The notes: generated by a model from the letters alone, not told the origin. A DNA stretch of 6,606 bases from an uncultured Candidatus Melainabacteria bacterium (GCA_934754855.1 CAKVJR010000096.1:1-6606), one strand, 5' to 3'; shown: positions 1 through 6,307, counted from the first letter of the stretch. Translations and numbers: made by a program.

Positions 1-54
1 CGTCTTTCCCATTGAGCTTCATAAACCCACAGCATCTGTTACACCCCTGATTTT

Positions 55-240
55 TCAAAATAAAAAAGCCGTACTCGACTTTCTGATGTGTTGTTCGGGA
101 TTAATCAAAGTTTGAAATTCGTCTTTAATTTTACCGTTTTCCAATCTCAAACCGGCAAATTCAACCATTCTTTCTTTTGTATAATCCAATCCCGTCGTTT
201 CAACGTCTAAAACAATTTCTATAACCTTTTTGGGGGGCAT
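55..240 (-). pseudogene. Truncated DEDDh (DnaQ/PolC-like) 3'-5' exonuclease, N-terminal fragment
   Basis: The 61-residue reading frame carries the first exonuclease motif of the DEDDh family: VLDVETTGLD near residues 11-20, with the Asp/Glu pair that binds catalytic metal. It is followed by the usual 'MVEFAGLRLENGKI' strand and 'INPEQHIRKSSTA'. In intact relatives this leads directly into an 'IHGITDEMV'-like segment, and the domain runs about 160-180 residues. Here the frame ends at a TGA at 55-57. In the same frame five codons later one reads IRGVTDAV, which resembles the missing segment, then a second TGA at 19-21. The gene therefore looks decayed or interrupted. The start at 240 is chosen because GGAG lies 8 bases upstream; in-frame ATGs at 279 and 333 would run into the obgE promoter region. 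It is divergent from obgE. Family assignment is fairly sure; whether the break is an insertion, decay or a sequencing error is not. Confidence 0.7.
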
Positions 241-278
241 TTTCAAATCTCCAACCGTGTCGTAATTCAATCTTAACA

Positions 279-298
279 TAAACAAAAAATTTTGTTTA
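279..298. repeat. Perfect 20-bp palindrome in the divergent intergenic region
   Basis: The arms TAAACAAAA (279-287) and TTTTGTTTA (290-298) are exact inverted repeats around a two-base centre. It overlaps the -35 box and spacer of the obgE promoter and the corresponding part of a weak divergent promoter. It could be an operator for a dimeric regulator. It could equally be chance in AT-rich DNA, and no regulator is identifiable here. Confidence 0.5.
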
Positions 299-307
299 AG
301 ATATAAT
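279..307 (+). promoter_or_regulatory. Candidate sigma70-type promoter for obgE
   Basis: A perfect TATAAT -10 box lies at 302-307 and a weak -35 box TAAACA (four of six matches to TTGACA) at 279-284, separated by 17 bases. The obgE start codon follows 29 bases after the -10 box, preceded by AAAGGA at 325-330 as ribosome binding site. The -35 box and most of the spacer lie inside a perfect palindrome. A weaker minus-strand pair (TTAAAC at 294-299, TAAGAT at 270-275, read on the minus strand, 18-base spacer) could serve the divergent exonuclease remnant. Confidence 0.6.
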
Positions 308-336
308 AATTCACATAAAATTATAAAGGACAAAAA

Positions 337-1608
337 ATGGCTGGGTTTATAGATAAAGTTAAAATCAAATTGTTGTCAGGCAAAGGCGGAAACGGAATGG
401 TTGCGTGGCGACGTGAAAAATATGTTGATAAAGGCGGTCCCGCAGGCGGTGACGGCGGTCGTGGCGGAGATATTTACCTCGTTGCGGACGAAAATATGTC
501 AACACTGATGGATTTTACTTTCCAATCGGTATTTAAGTCTGAAAATGGCGAAAATGGCAGAGGCAAAAGCCAACACGGTGCTTGCGGAAAAGATTTGTAT
601 GTCAAAGTTCCGCTCGGAACAGTCGTTAAAGACTTGGACACAAATAAAATCATTGCCGACTTAAAACACCCCGAACAAGCCGTTATGGTGGCAAAAGGCG
701 GTCGTGGCGGTCGTGGCAATACAAGATTTGCGACTGCACAAAAAAGAGCACCTCAATTTTGCGAACCCGGAGAACCGGGGGTTGAAAGAAATCTCGAGTT
801 GGAATTGAAATTGCTTGCCGACATCGGGCTTTTGGGTATGCCGAATGCAGGAAAATCAACCCTCATCAGCGTTATCAGTTCCGCAAAACCGAAAATTGCC
901 GATTATCCTTTCACGACAATCGTTCCGAACCTTGGTGTCGTAAGAAAGCCGACAGGGGACGGTTTTGTCGTTGCTGATATTCCGGGACTCGTCGAGGGTG
1001 CATCTGACGGTATCGGTTTGGGACACGAATTTTTGCGTCACGTCGAAAGATGCCGTTTCTTAATTCACCTTGTCGATTTGACGGCAGAAGACCCTGTCAA
1101 AAATTATTTAACAATCAATGAAGAATTGGCAAAACACGATGAAAGACTCGCTTCGACTTATCAAATTTTGGTTTTGAACAAAATCGATGCGGTTGAGCCT
1201 GAATTTGTCGAAGAAATGAAAGAAAAATTCAGTGAATATTCTGACGATATTTTCACAATTTCAGCGGCAACAAAGCAAAATTTGAAAGAATTTATGAATT
1301 TTGTTTACCAAAAAGTAGATGAAATCGAAAAACCCGAAATCGAAATTGAAACAGAAGAGGATTTGGGTGCATTTGATAATGATGACAGTGCTTTTTCGGT
1401 TTACAAAACAGGAAAGAACGAGTTTGTTGTTGAGGGCGGAAAGTTGTTCAGATTGGCAAATGTTACCGATTCTCAAAACCTTGAACAAATCAATCGTTTT
1501 CAGCACATTATCGCTGATATGGGCGTTTTCGAGGCACTCAAACAGGCAGGTGTCAAAGACGGTGACGAAGTTAAAATCGGACACATTGTTTTCGCATATT
1601 ACGACTAA
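337..1608 (+). CDS. obgE: GTPase ObgE/CgtA, ribosome-associated
   Basis: This is a complete 423-residue Obg-family GTPase, a normal length for the family. Residues 1-158 form the glycine-rich Obg fold (SGKGGNGMVAWRREKYV, GGPAGGDGGRGGD, KGGRGGRGN). The G domain follows, with G1 GMPNAGKST at 167-175, the switch segment DYPFTTIVPN at 189-198, G3 DIPG at 214-217, G4 NKID at 281-284 and G5 ISA at 308-310. Residues from about 350 to 423 are a full C-terminal OCT domain, ending in GHIVFAYYD. The family binds GDP/GTP in the cytoplasm, acts in large ribosomal subunit maturation and is linked to ppGpp and growth control. The start has AAAGGA six bases upstream. A PAP2 phosphatase gene follows after 15 bases, so the two are probably cotranscribed. 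All GTP-binding motifs are present and nothing appears truncated. Confidence 0.98.
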   Translation: MAGFIDKVKIKLLSGKGGNGMVAWRREKYVDKGGPAGGDGGRGGDIYLVADENMSTLMDFTFQSVFKSENGENGRGKSQHGACGKDLYVKVPLGTVVKDLDTNKIIADLKHPEQAVMVAKGGRGGRGNTRFATAQKRAPQFCEPGEPGVERNLELELKLLADIGLLGMPNAGKSTLISVISSAKPKIADYPFTTIVPNLGVVRKPTGDGFVVADIPGLVEGASDGIGLGHEFLRHVERCRFLIHLVDLTAEDPVKNYLTINEELAKHDERLASTYQILVLNKIDAVEPEFVEEMKEKFSEYSDDIFTISAATKQNLKEFMNFVYQKVDEIEKPEIEIETEEDLGAFDNDDSAFSVYKTGKNEFVVEGGKLFRLANVTDSQNLEQINRFQHIIADMGVFEALKQAGVKDGDEVKIGHIVFAYYD

Positions 1609-1623
1609 TTGAAAAGGTGAAGT

Positions 1624-2595
1624 ATGGAACAGATTTTAGCACCGCAAATCGAGTATTTGCTATGGTTACAAAATTTTCGTGAAATGACGGGCGGAGTTTT
1701 GGATAACTTCTTTCTGTTCATAACTTCTTGTGGCGAAATCACAATCCCCGCCTTGGTTATGGCTTGTATTTACTGGTGCATTGATTCAAAAATCGGAACA
1801 TACCTGTTTTTCAATTGGAGCATGGGGACAGTTGCGTGCCAATTTTTGAAAACCCTCGGCTGCATTTATCGCCCATGGATTTTGGACAATCGTATTCACC
1901 CGATTGATTCAGCCATAAAAATGGCAAACGGCTATTCTTTCCCGAGCGGACATTCGCAAACCGCTGTTTCGGTTTACGGCGGAATGGCAAAGTCTTTTAA
2001 TAACAAATTTTTAAAAGCATTTTTGGTCATTTTGGTTCTGCTCATTGCTTTTTCAAGGAATTATATCGGAGTTCATACCCCGCAAGATGTAATCGTCGCT
2101 TTGATTTTGGGTCTTGTTTTGTTGCTTTTTATTGACAAGATGATGAAATGGGTCGAAGAGGGCAAAAACAGAGATTTGTGGGTAATTTTGGGCGTTGTTC
2201 TTTCGGCTGTCGCTCTTTTGGTTTATGAAGAATTTAAAGTTTATCCGATGGATTATTTGAACGGTGAACTTTTGGTTGACCCGATAAAAATGAGATTGTC
2301 TTCATTGCCGAAAATCGGCTTGTACTTTGGCGTTTTTGGCGGTTGGTTTGTCACAAGAAGATTTATTAAATTCAATGCAAAAATCGGAACAGTTAAAGAG
2401 AAAATTGTCAGATTTGTAATCGGAGCGGCAATTTTGGGGATAATTTCAGCACAAACGACTCATCTTGTGGGAGCAGAAGGGGCTTTAAAGTATTGTGCCG
2501 CCTTTGTTTCATTCGCATCAGGATTTTTCACAATAGCAATTTACCCCGCAATGGTCGTTTTTGTCCGCAAAAATATTTTGAAAAAAGAAATATAA
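1624..2595 (+). CDS. PAP2-family membrane phosphatase
   Basis: This 323-residue integral membrane protein has all three signature motifs of the type 2 phosphatidic acid phosphatase superfamily. Motif 1 is K76-x6-R83-P84 (KTLGCIYRP), motif 2 is PSGH at 107-110, and motif 3 is S144-R145-x5-H151-x3-D155 (SRNYIGVHTPQD). In the family H151 forms the phospho-enzyme intermediate and H110 acts as acid/base. Hydrophobic stretches consistent with membrane helices lie near 39-52, 57-74, 129-143, 155-172, 185-200, 231-247, 261-276 and 288-315. The three or so after the catalytic region make it longer than minimal PAP2 enzymes. The substrate is probably a lipid phosphate or isoprenoid (undecaprenyl) pyrophosphate, but sequence alone does not decide. 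The ribosome binding site AAAGGTGA lies just before the ATG. It sits 15 bases after obgE and probably shares its transcript. The 41-base gap to the convergent tag gene shows no convincing hairpin terminator. Confidence 0.9.
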   Translation: MEQILAPQIEYLLWLQNFREMTGGVLDNFFLFITSCGEITIPALVMACIYWCIDSKIGTYLFFNWSMGTVACQFLKTLGCIYRPWILDNRIHPIDSAIKMANGYSFPSGHSQTAVSVYGGMAKSFNNKFLKAFLVILVLLIAFSRNYIGVHTPQDVIVALILGLVLLLFIDKMMKWVEEGKNRDLWVILGVVLSAVALLVYEEFKVYPMDYLNGELLVDPIKMRLSSLPKIGLYFGVFGGWFVTRRFIKFNAKIGTVKEKIVRFVIGAAILGIISAQTTHLVGAEGALKYCAAFVSFASGFFTIAIYPAMVVFVRKNILKKEI

Positions 2596-2634
2596 CATCG
2601 CTTATTAAAATGACTGAAAACTTTATACATTCAT

Positions 2635-2664
2635 CGTCATATTGAGGGGGACAGGAAGCAGTCC
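2635..2664. repeat. Degenerate intergenic-type repeat overlapping the end of tag
   Basis: On the plus strand this reads CGTCATATTGAGGGGG followed by an ACAGGAAGCAGTCC block. It resembles the copy at 6445-6475 (GTCACTGCGAGGGC ... GGCAGTCC) in both its left GTCA-TGAGGG and right GCAGTCC ends. The segment encodes the last nine residues and the TGA stop of tag on the minus strand. Homology to the repeat family is judged by eye and is moderately secure. Confidence 0.5.
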
Positions 2665-3188
2665 TTATCGTGGTCGTTTACAACGCCGATGGCTTGCAAG
2701 TACGAGTAAATAATCACTGTTCCGACGTATTTCATTCCCCGTTTTTTCAGGTCTTTTGAAATTTTATCCGAAAGTTCGTTTGAAACAATAATTTTTCCCG
2801 TCGTATTAACAACAACTTTATTTTCGGTAAAGCCCCAAATATAGTTTGAAAAACTGCCAAATTCTTTCTGTATTTGAATAAAAATTTTCGCATTCAAAAT
2901 TGATGCACGGATTTTTTGTTCGCTTCTGATAATGTCTTTATTGGCAAGCATTTCGGCAATTTTATTTTCGTCAAATTCAGCAACTTTTTTAACATCAAAT
3001 TTTTCATAGGCGATTTTAAAGGCTTCTCGTTTTTTTAGCACTGTCAGCCAAGACAGCCCCGCTTGAAATCCCTCTAAAATCAAGAGTTCAAACAAATCCC
3101 TATCGTCAAATTTCGGTTTGCCCCATTCTTCATCATGATATTTTTTATAAATTTCGGACTTTTCGTCCACCCAAAAACATCTTTTCAT
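2637..3188 (-). CDS. tag: DNA-3-methyladenine glycosylase I
   Basis: The 183-residue protein aligns along its whole length with E. coli Tag. It starts MKRCFWV and continues with YHDEEWGKP, LILEGFQAGLSWLTVLKKRE, IIR...KI, LKKRGMKYVGT and the terminal VNDH...C. The family's zinc-snap ligands appear as Cys4, His18, His173 and Cys177. The acidic residue and tryptophan of the LEG-QAGLSW motif are Glu39 and Trp47. The enzyme removes 3-methyladenine from alkylated DNA, starting base excision repair. It is the last gene of a four-gene minus-strand operon. Its ATG shares four bases (ATGA) with the stop of the small gene before it and has no clear Shine-Dalgarno sequence, so translation is probably coupled. 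The C-terminal end after the zinc cysteine (FLSPSI) is short and is encoded by repeat-like DNA. Confidence 0.96.
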   Translation of the reverse strand: MKRCFWVDEKSEIYKKYHDEEWGKPKFDDRDLFELLILEGFQAGLSWLTVLKKREAFKIAYEKFDVKKVAEFDENKIAEMLANKDIIRSEQKIRASILNAKIFIQIQKEFGSFSNYIWGFTENKVVVNTTGKIIVSNELSDKISKDLKKRGMKYVGTVIIYSYLQAIGVVNDHDKDCFLSPSI

Positions 3189-3358
3189 TCGTCGATTTTT
3201 TCAAATTTTTGATAAAACTCATTTTCTTCTCGACAAAACGTCAATTCGCCGTTTGTGTACAAAACCATTCTCTGACCGTCTTGTGCGTTCGTACAATTTA
3301 TTACGTCTGTTTGCAAAACCTCGTAAACAGTGCCTTTTTTCAAGTTTCTGTATTTCAT
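3185..3358 (-). CDS. Small DUF1653-like protein (57 residues)
   Basis: This is a short gene between the TPR gene and tag. The 57-residue product begins MKYRNLKKGTVYEVLQTD and ends with FYQKFEKIDE. The pattern YR-x-x-KKG-x-x-YEVL, then an N-x-xDG-x-xMVLY strand and a C-terminal FCREENEFYQKFE resembles the DUF1653 fold, a small beta-rich domain of unknown function. The match is from memory of the pattern and may be to a neighbouring family. Two features argue strongly that it is real: its ATG overlaps the TGA of the TPR gene as ATGA (3355-3358), and its own TGA overlaps the tag ATG as ATGA (3185-3188). It fills the space between those genes exactly. No Shine-Dalgarno sequence is seen upstream, consistent with re-initiation. 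Its role next to a DNA glycosylase is unknown. Confidence 0.85.
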   Translation of the reverse strand: MKYRNLKKGTVYEVLQTDVINCTNAQDGQRMVLYTNGELTFCREENEFYQKFEKIDE

Positions 3359-3846
3359 TTTTTCAAATATTTCTGTAAGATTAATTTTTTTAACGCTCTT
3401 GAATGAATTGCGTCGGGTTCGATAGCGATGACTTTATCGAGGTCGTTGACTGCACCTTGGTAGTCTTTGAGTTTCATTTTGACAACTGCGGAATAATAAA
3501 GAGCATCGACAAATTTTTCGTCAAGTTCGATTGCTTTTTGCAAATCCGAAAGAGCCTGTTTCAGTCCTTTTTCTTCCAAATTATCAAACAATAAAACGGC
3601 GTGAGCCCTGTTGTAGTAAGCATCTACCATTTTCCCGTCGAGTTCGATTGCTCTTGTATAAGACTCGAAAGCCTTTTCGAGTTGTTTCAGATGATGATAT
3701 GCAATTGCTTTTGAAAAATGAGTCAAAGCCCAATCGGGTAAAAGTTCTTCAGCATTTTCAAAGTCCCTGATTGCACCCTCAAAATCACCGTGATTGGTTT
3801 TTTCAATGCCTGAATTTGTATAGTATTTTGCATCTTTTTCCGTCAT
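3355..3846 (-). CDS. Tetratricopeptide (TPR) repeat protein
   Basis: The 163-residue protein consists almost entirely of four TPR units, near residues 6-38, 40-72, 74-111 (with a small insertion around FDNLEEKGL) and 113-145. Each shows the typical G/A-x-x-Y/F pattern and the ending A-I-E-L-D or A-I-E-P-D. A basic tail (ALKKLILQKYLKK) follows. There is no signal peptide or membrane segment, so it is probably a cytoplasmic scaffold; its partner cannot be read from the sequence. The start at 3846 is supported by GGAG five to six bases upstream. It lies 29 bases after the large methyltransferase-like gene, and its TGA overlaps the start of the following small gene by four bases, so it belongs to the same operon. 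Similar four-repeat proteins are common and carry no specific function. Confidence 0.93.
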   Translation of the reverse strand: MTEKDAKYYTNSGIEKTNHGDFEGAIRDFENAEELLPDWALTHFSKAIAYHHLKQLEKAFESYTRAIELDGKMVDAYYNRAHAVLLFDNLEEKGLKQALSDLQKAIELDEKFVDALYYSAVVKMKLKDYQGAVNDLDKVIAIEPDAIHSRALKKLILQKYLKK

Positions 3847-3875
3847 ATTTTCTCCGCATTTGCCCTCATCTTGAA

Positions 3876-6245
3876 CTATGAGAGTTTTTTTCTGATGAAA
3901 AGTTTTAATTCTTTCGTTCTCAATTCTTCGTGAGAATATTTTTTATTTGCGATTTTATAAAATTCGTTTTCTTCCGTATAGTGAAGAATTTTTTTGTGTC
4001 CGTAGAAAACATTGTCGAATTCGTCCAAAACATTAAGAAAATCAACGAAAGACAACCGATTGATTTTATCGGAGTTGAAAATGTATTCAGAAACCGTTTC
4101 CGCATCGTGGATTGTGAATTTCTTTTTCAACATTGCTTCTTTGAGTTCTTCTTTTGTTTCGTAAGCCAAGTGTTCCCAAGGTTCGAGGCATTTATTGCCA
4201 AAACCGGTTCTGAGTTTTCCGCAGTCGAGTCCGTCCATAAAGTTATGTCCGTTATCACTCGGCCAAAGCGGTGAACCTTGAATGCAAATTACACCGTTAT
4301 CATCAACAAGTCTGATGAGATTTGCATAAAATTTTCTCAAATCTTTAACGTGTTCCAAAATGTCCAAGCCGTAGATGATGTCGAATTTTTCATCAAGATT
4401 ATCCAAATCTTCGATAACTTGATTTACTCTTCTTGCATGCAATCCGCCTTGAAGTTCAAAACCCGAATAATGGCTTGTCATTGCGACGACTTCTTCGACG
4501 CCCAACGCTTCTATTCCGTCCGTCAAAATGCCGTTGATAAAAGGCGTAAGGTTTAAAACTTTTTTGCCTTTAAAGTTGTATTTGCGGTTGATATCGGCAA
4601 GGTTATTTTGAATATAAGTATCGATATCGAGTTCGTCAAAGTACAATTTTTCGGGAAAATCTGTCGTGAAAATCATTCTCTCGACGTCCAAATCTTCTTT
4701 CGGATATTTTTTTGCCGCAATTTCGTAGTATTTATTTTTCGGAACATACTTGTAAATCCGTTGCAAATAAACATCTTTGACCATTGAGAATTTTTCTGCA
4801 AGTTCCGTCGGTGAGTATTTTAAAACTTTTGACGGGGTGAAATAAATTTCAGAAATTTCTTCGATTTCATAATCGGGAATATTTTTATCTTTAAGTGCCT
4901 GTTCAAATTCTTCCCTTGTTTCGTAAGCCAAATGTTCCCAAGGCTCGAAAACGCTTGTTTCGTCCGAGAATTTGTGTTCGTCCGTGTAAATCAAATGACC
5001 TGCATGCGAACTGTAAGGCATATAGCCCATAATGTACATTACGGTGTCATCTTTGACAACTTGTTTGAGATTTTCCAAAAATTTGTCAAAATCTTTAAAA
5101 TTATACAAAGTATCCATGAAAAAGATTACGTCAAATCTGTAAAATTCCCAAAGATTTACGTCCTCAAAATTCATACAGAACGTTCTTATCGGACCTGCTT
5201 TTTGCTTATGTTCGATAAGCGGAGAAACCGCATAAACCAATTTTGCACCTTGTGCCATAAATGCTTGTGAAATAAGTTCATTGTTGTTTAAGCAAAGGTT
5301 CAAAACACGCTTGTTCTTCATATCGTGTTTTTTGAAGAAAGGATACAAAACATCGGCAATATGTTGCGGTAACAAAGGCATTTCGTAAACATATTGTCTG
5401 CGGGAACAATGAAGTTCGCAATCCTCGTCAGCACGCATTCTCAAAACAACCCGCTGCGTTTTCAAATCTTCTTCCGTATAAAATTCTTTCGCCTTTTCAA
5501 AAAATTCGTTCGTTTCCGTTTTGTCATAATATTTTTTGAAAATCATTCTCCAACCGTCAACTTTATAAGATTCAACAACGGCAGAGGAGTAACTTGCTTT
5601 GTTCAATTCTTTGCAAGGTTCGTTTTTAATTCCCGATGCAGCCTCGATAATCTCCGTCGGGGTGTGTCGGCTGAGTTCCATCGTGTTGTAAATCCAAGAA
5701 ACGATTTCCTCACTGTCCTCTTCGGAAATTCCTTTCTCCGTTAAGGCTTTGAGATATTCGTCCTTTGTCCTGTAAACCAAATGTTCCCAAGGCTCGAACG
5801 GGTTTGTTTCATCGTAAAAAATATACTTATTTTCTATCCAAAGATGGTGTCCGAAATGTGACGTCCACATCGGATTTCCCTGAAGTTCAATGTTTCCGTT
5901 TTCTGCCAAAATTCTTTTAAGTTCGCTAAAAAATTGTTTGAGATTATTGATATGCTCAAGAATTTCAAGCCCGATAATCAAATCGACAGAACCGCTCTCA
6001 AGAGATGTAAATTGTTCGGGTTGCGAGTTTAAACAAATGATATCTTCGTCATCAGAAACCGTACTTTCATCGGGATTTACATAGTAAACCTTACTTGCAC
6101 CAAGGCATTTAACCGCTTTGGCATTATCAATGTCGGGTTGATAAAACAGAAACATTACGGTTTTGTCTTTAAAATCATATAAAGAATTCATTTCGTTGAG
6201 AAATGATTTAACATAATCTTGAATATTTAATTCATCTAAACTCAT
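3876..6245 (-). CDS. Triple tandem methyltransferase-like protein (789 residues)
   Basis: The protein is three diverged copies of one unit of about 250-270 residues (approximately 2-271, 282-529 and 534-786). Each unit has a Rossmann-like core resembling class I SAM-dependent methyltransferases of the Methyltransf_11/23 type. The core is clearest as D-x-I-x-GL-x-ILEH in units 1 (residues 88-98) and 3 (622-632), followed by a helix, a DNG-type turn and a strand. After the core each unit has a W/Y-x-S-x-x-GH motif, then PWEHL (152-156, 435-439, 689-693), a helical TKEE-x-x-x-AL segment, and a closing N-x-F/Y-x-x-A-x-x-x-Y-x-x-E-D/E-L motif. None of the three has the glycine-rich SAM-binding motif I, so catalytic activity is uncertain. 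There is no signal peptide or membrane segment. It heads the operon. The start at 6245 is preferred because GGGAG lies five bases upstream of that ATG; an in-frame TTG at 6257 would add four residues and overlap this site. Similar single units are found near surface-polysaccharide genes, but no such genes are visible here. Function unknown. Confidence 0.9.
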   Translation of the reverse strand: MSLDELNIQDYVKSFLNEMNSLYDFKDKTVMFLFYQPDIDNAKAVKCLGASKVYYVNPDESTVSDDEDIICLNSQPEQFTSLESGSVDLIIGLEILEHINNLKQFFSELKRILAENGNIELQGNPMWTSHFGHHLWIENKYIFYDETNPFEPWEHLVYRTKDEYLKALTEKGISEEDSEEIVSWIYNTMELSRHTPTEIIEAASGIKNEPCKELNKASYSSAVVESYKVDGWRMIFKKYYDKTETNEFFEKAKEFYTEEDLKTQRVVLRMRADEDCELHCSRRQYVYEMPLLPQHIADVLYPFFKKHDMKNKRVLNLCLNNNELISQAFMAQGAKLVYAVSPLIEHKQKAGPIRTFCMNFEDVNLWEFYRFDVIFFMDTLYNFKDFDKFLENLKQVVKDDTVMYIMGYMPYSSHAGHLIYTDEHKFSDETSVFEPWEHLAYETREEFEQALKDKNIPDYEIEEISEIYFTPSKVLKYSPTELAEKFSMVKDVYLQRIYKYVPKNKYYEIAAKKYPKEDLDVERMIFTTDFPEKLYFDELDIDTYIQNNLADINRKYNFKGKKVLNLTPFINGILTDGIEALGVEEVVAMTSHYSGFELQGGLHARRVNQVIEDLDNLDEKFDIIYGLDILEHVKDLRKFYANLIRLVDDNGVICIQGSPLWPSDNGHNFMDGLDCGKLRTGFGNKCLEPWEHLAYETKEELKEAMLKKKFTIHDAETVSEYIFNSDKINRLSFVDFLNVLDEFDNVFYGHKKILHYTEENEFYKIANKKYSHEELRTKELKLFIRKKLS
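3888..4646 (-). other. Unit 3 of the tandem methyltransferase-like protein
   Basis: Residues about 534-786. It starts with LDIDTYIQNNLADINRKYNFKGKK in two stretches that mirror the N-terminus of unit 1 (LNIQDYVKSF...YDFKDK), showing that the repeat includes the leading helix. The core keeps FDIIYGLDILEH. Motif I is LNLTPFINGIL. LWPSDNGHNF, LEPWEHLAY and NEFYKIANKKYSHEEL follow. Confidence 0.75.
4659..5402 (-). other. Unit 2 of the tandem methyltransferase-like protein (degenerate core)
   Basis: Residues about 282-529. Motif I is replaced by LNLCLNNNELI. The ILEH segment of the other units is replaced by FDVIFFMDTLYNFKDF, losing the Glu-His pair. The later motifs SSHAGHLIY, FEPWEHLAY and NKYYEIAAKKYPKEDL are retained, so the unit is still recognisable. 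Confidence 0.7.
5433..6242 (-). other. Unit 1 of the tandem methyltransferase-like protein
   Basis: Residues about 2-271. The core keeps VDLIIGLEILEH. The position of motif I reads FLFYQPDIDNAKA, with no glycine cluster. The motifs MWTSHFGHHLW (126-136), FEPWEHLVY and NEFFEKAKEFYTEEDL follow in order. This is the unit with the fullest GHH motif. Confidence 0.75.
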
Positions 6246-6250
6246 AAGTT

Positions 6251-6255
6251 CTCCC
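6251..6255 (-). promoter_or_regulatory. Ribosome binding site that fixes the start at 6245
   Basis: On the minus strand GGGAG lies five bases before the ATG at 6245-6243. The alternative TTG start at 6257 immediately precedes this site and would place the Shine-Dalgarno sequence inside the coding region, so the ATG is the better start. Confidence 0.8.
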
Positions 6256-6262
6256 AAGGTTT

Positions 6263-6291
6263 ATTAAATCTCAATTCTGCCTAATAGTCAA
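6263..6291 (-). promoter_or_regulatory. Candidate sigma70-type promoter for the four-gene operon
   Basis: Read on the minus strand, TTGACT (6291-6286, five of six matches) is followed after exactly 17 bases by TTTAAT (6268-6263, five of six matches). The predicted transcription start, about seven bases further on, lies near 6256. That leaves a leader of only some 11 bases, just enough to hold the GGGAG ribosome binding site. The short leader argues against a riboswitch or attenuator at this site. Confidence 0.6.
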
Positions 6292-6307
6292 TAATTATGT
6301 GTGATAA

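Noticed and set aside
1..57. TGA read as tryptophan or glycine to rescue the exonuclease fragment
   Set aside because: The TPR, DUF1653-like and tag genes all end at TGA in sensible positions with overlapping starts, and TGG is used for conserved tryptophans, so the standard bacterial code applies.
2596..2636. Bidirectional terminator between the convergent PAP2 and tag genes
   Set aside because: Only weak pairings such as ATGAC/GTCAT with a long loop are present, and no stem followed by a T-run is seen on either strand.
3930..5744. Several plus-strand frames of 64-116 codons opposite the large minus-strand gene
   Set aside because: They are Phe/Ile/Arg-rich antisense shadows with no family motifs or ribosome binding sites; the minus frame has clear internal repeats and motifs.
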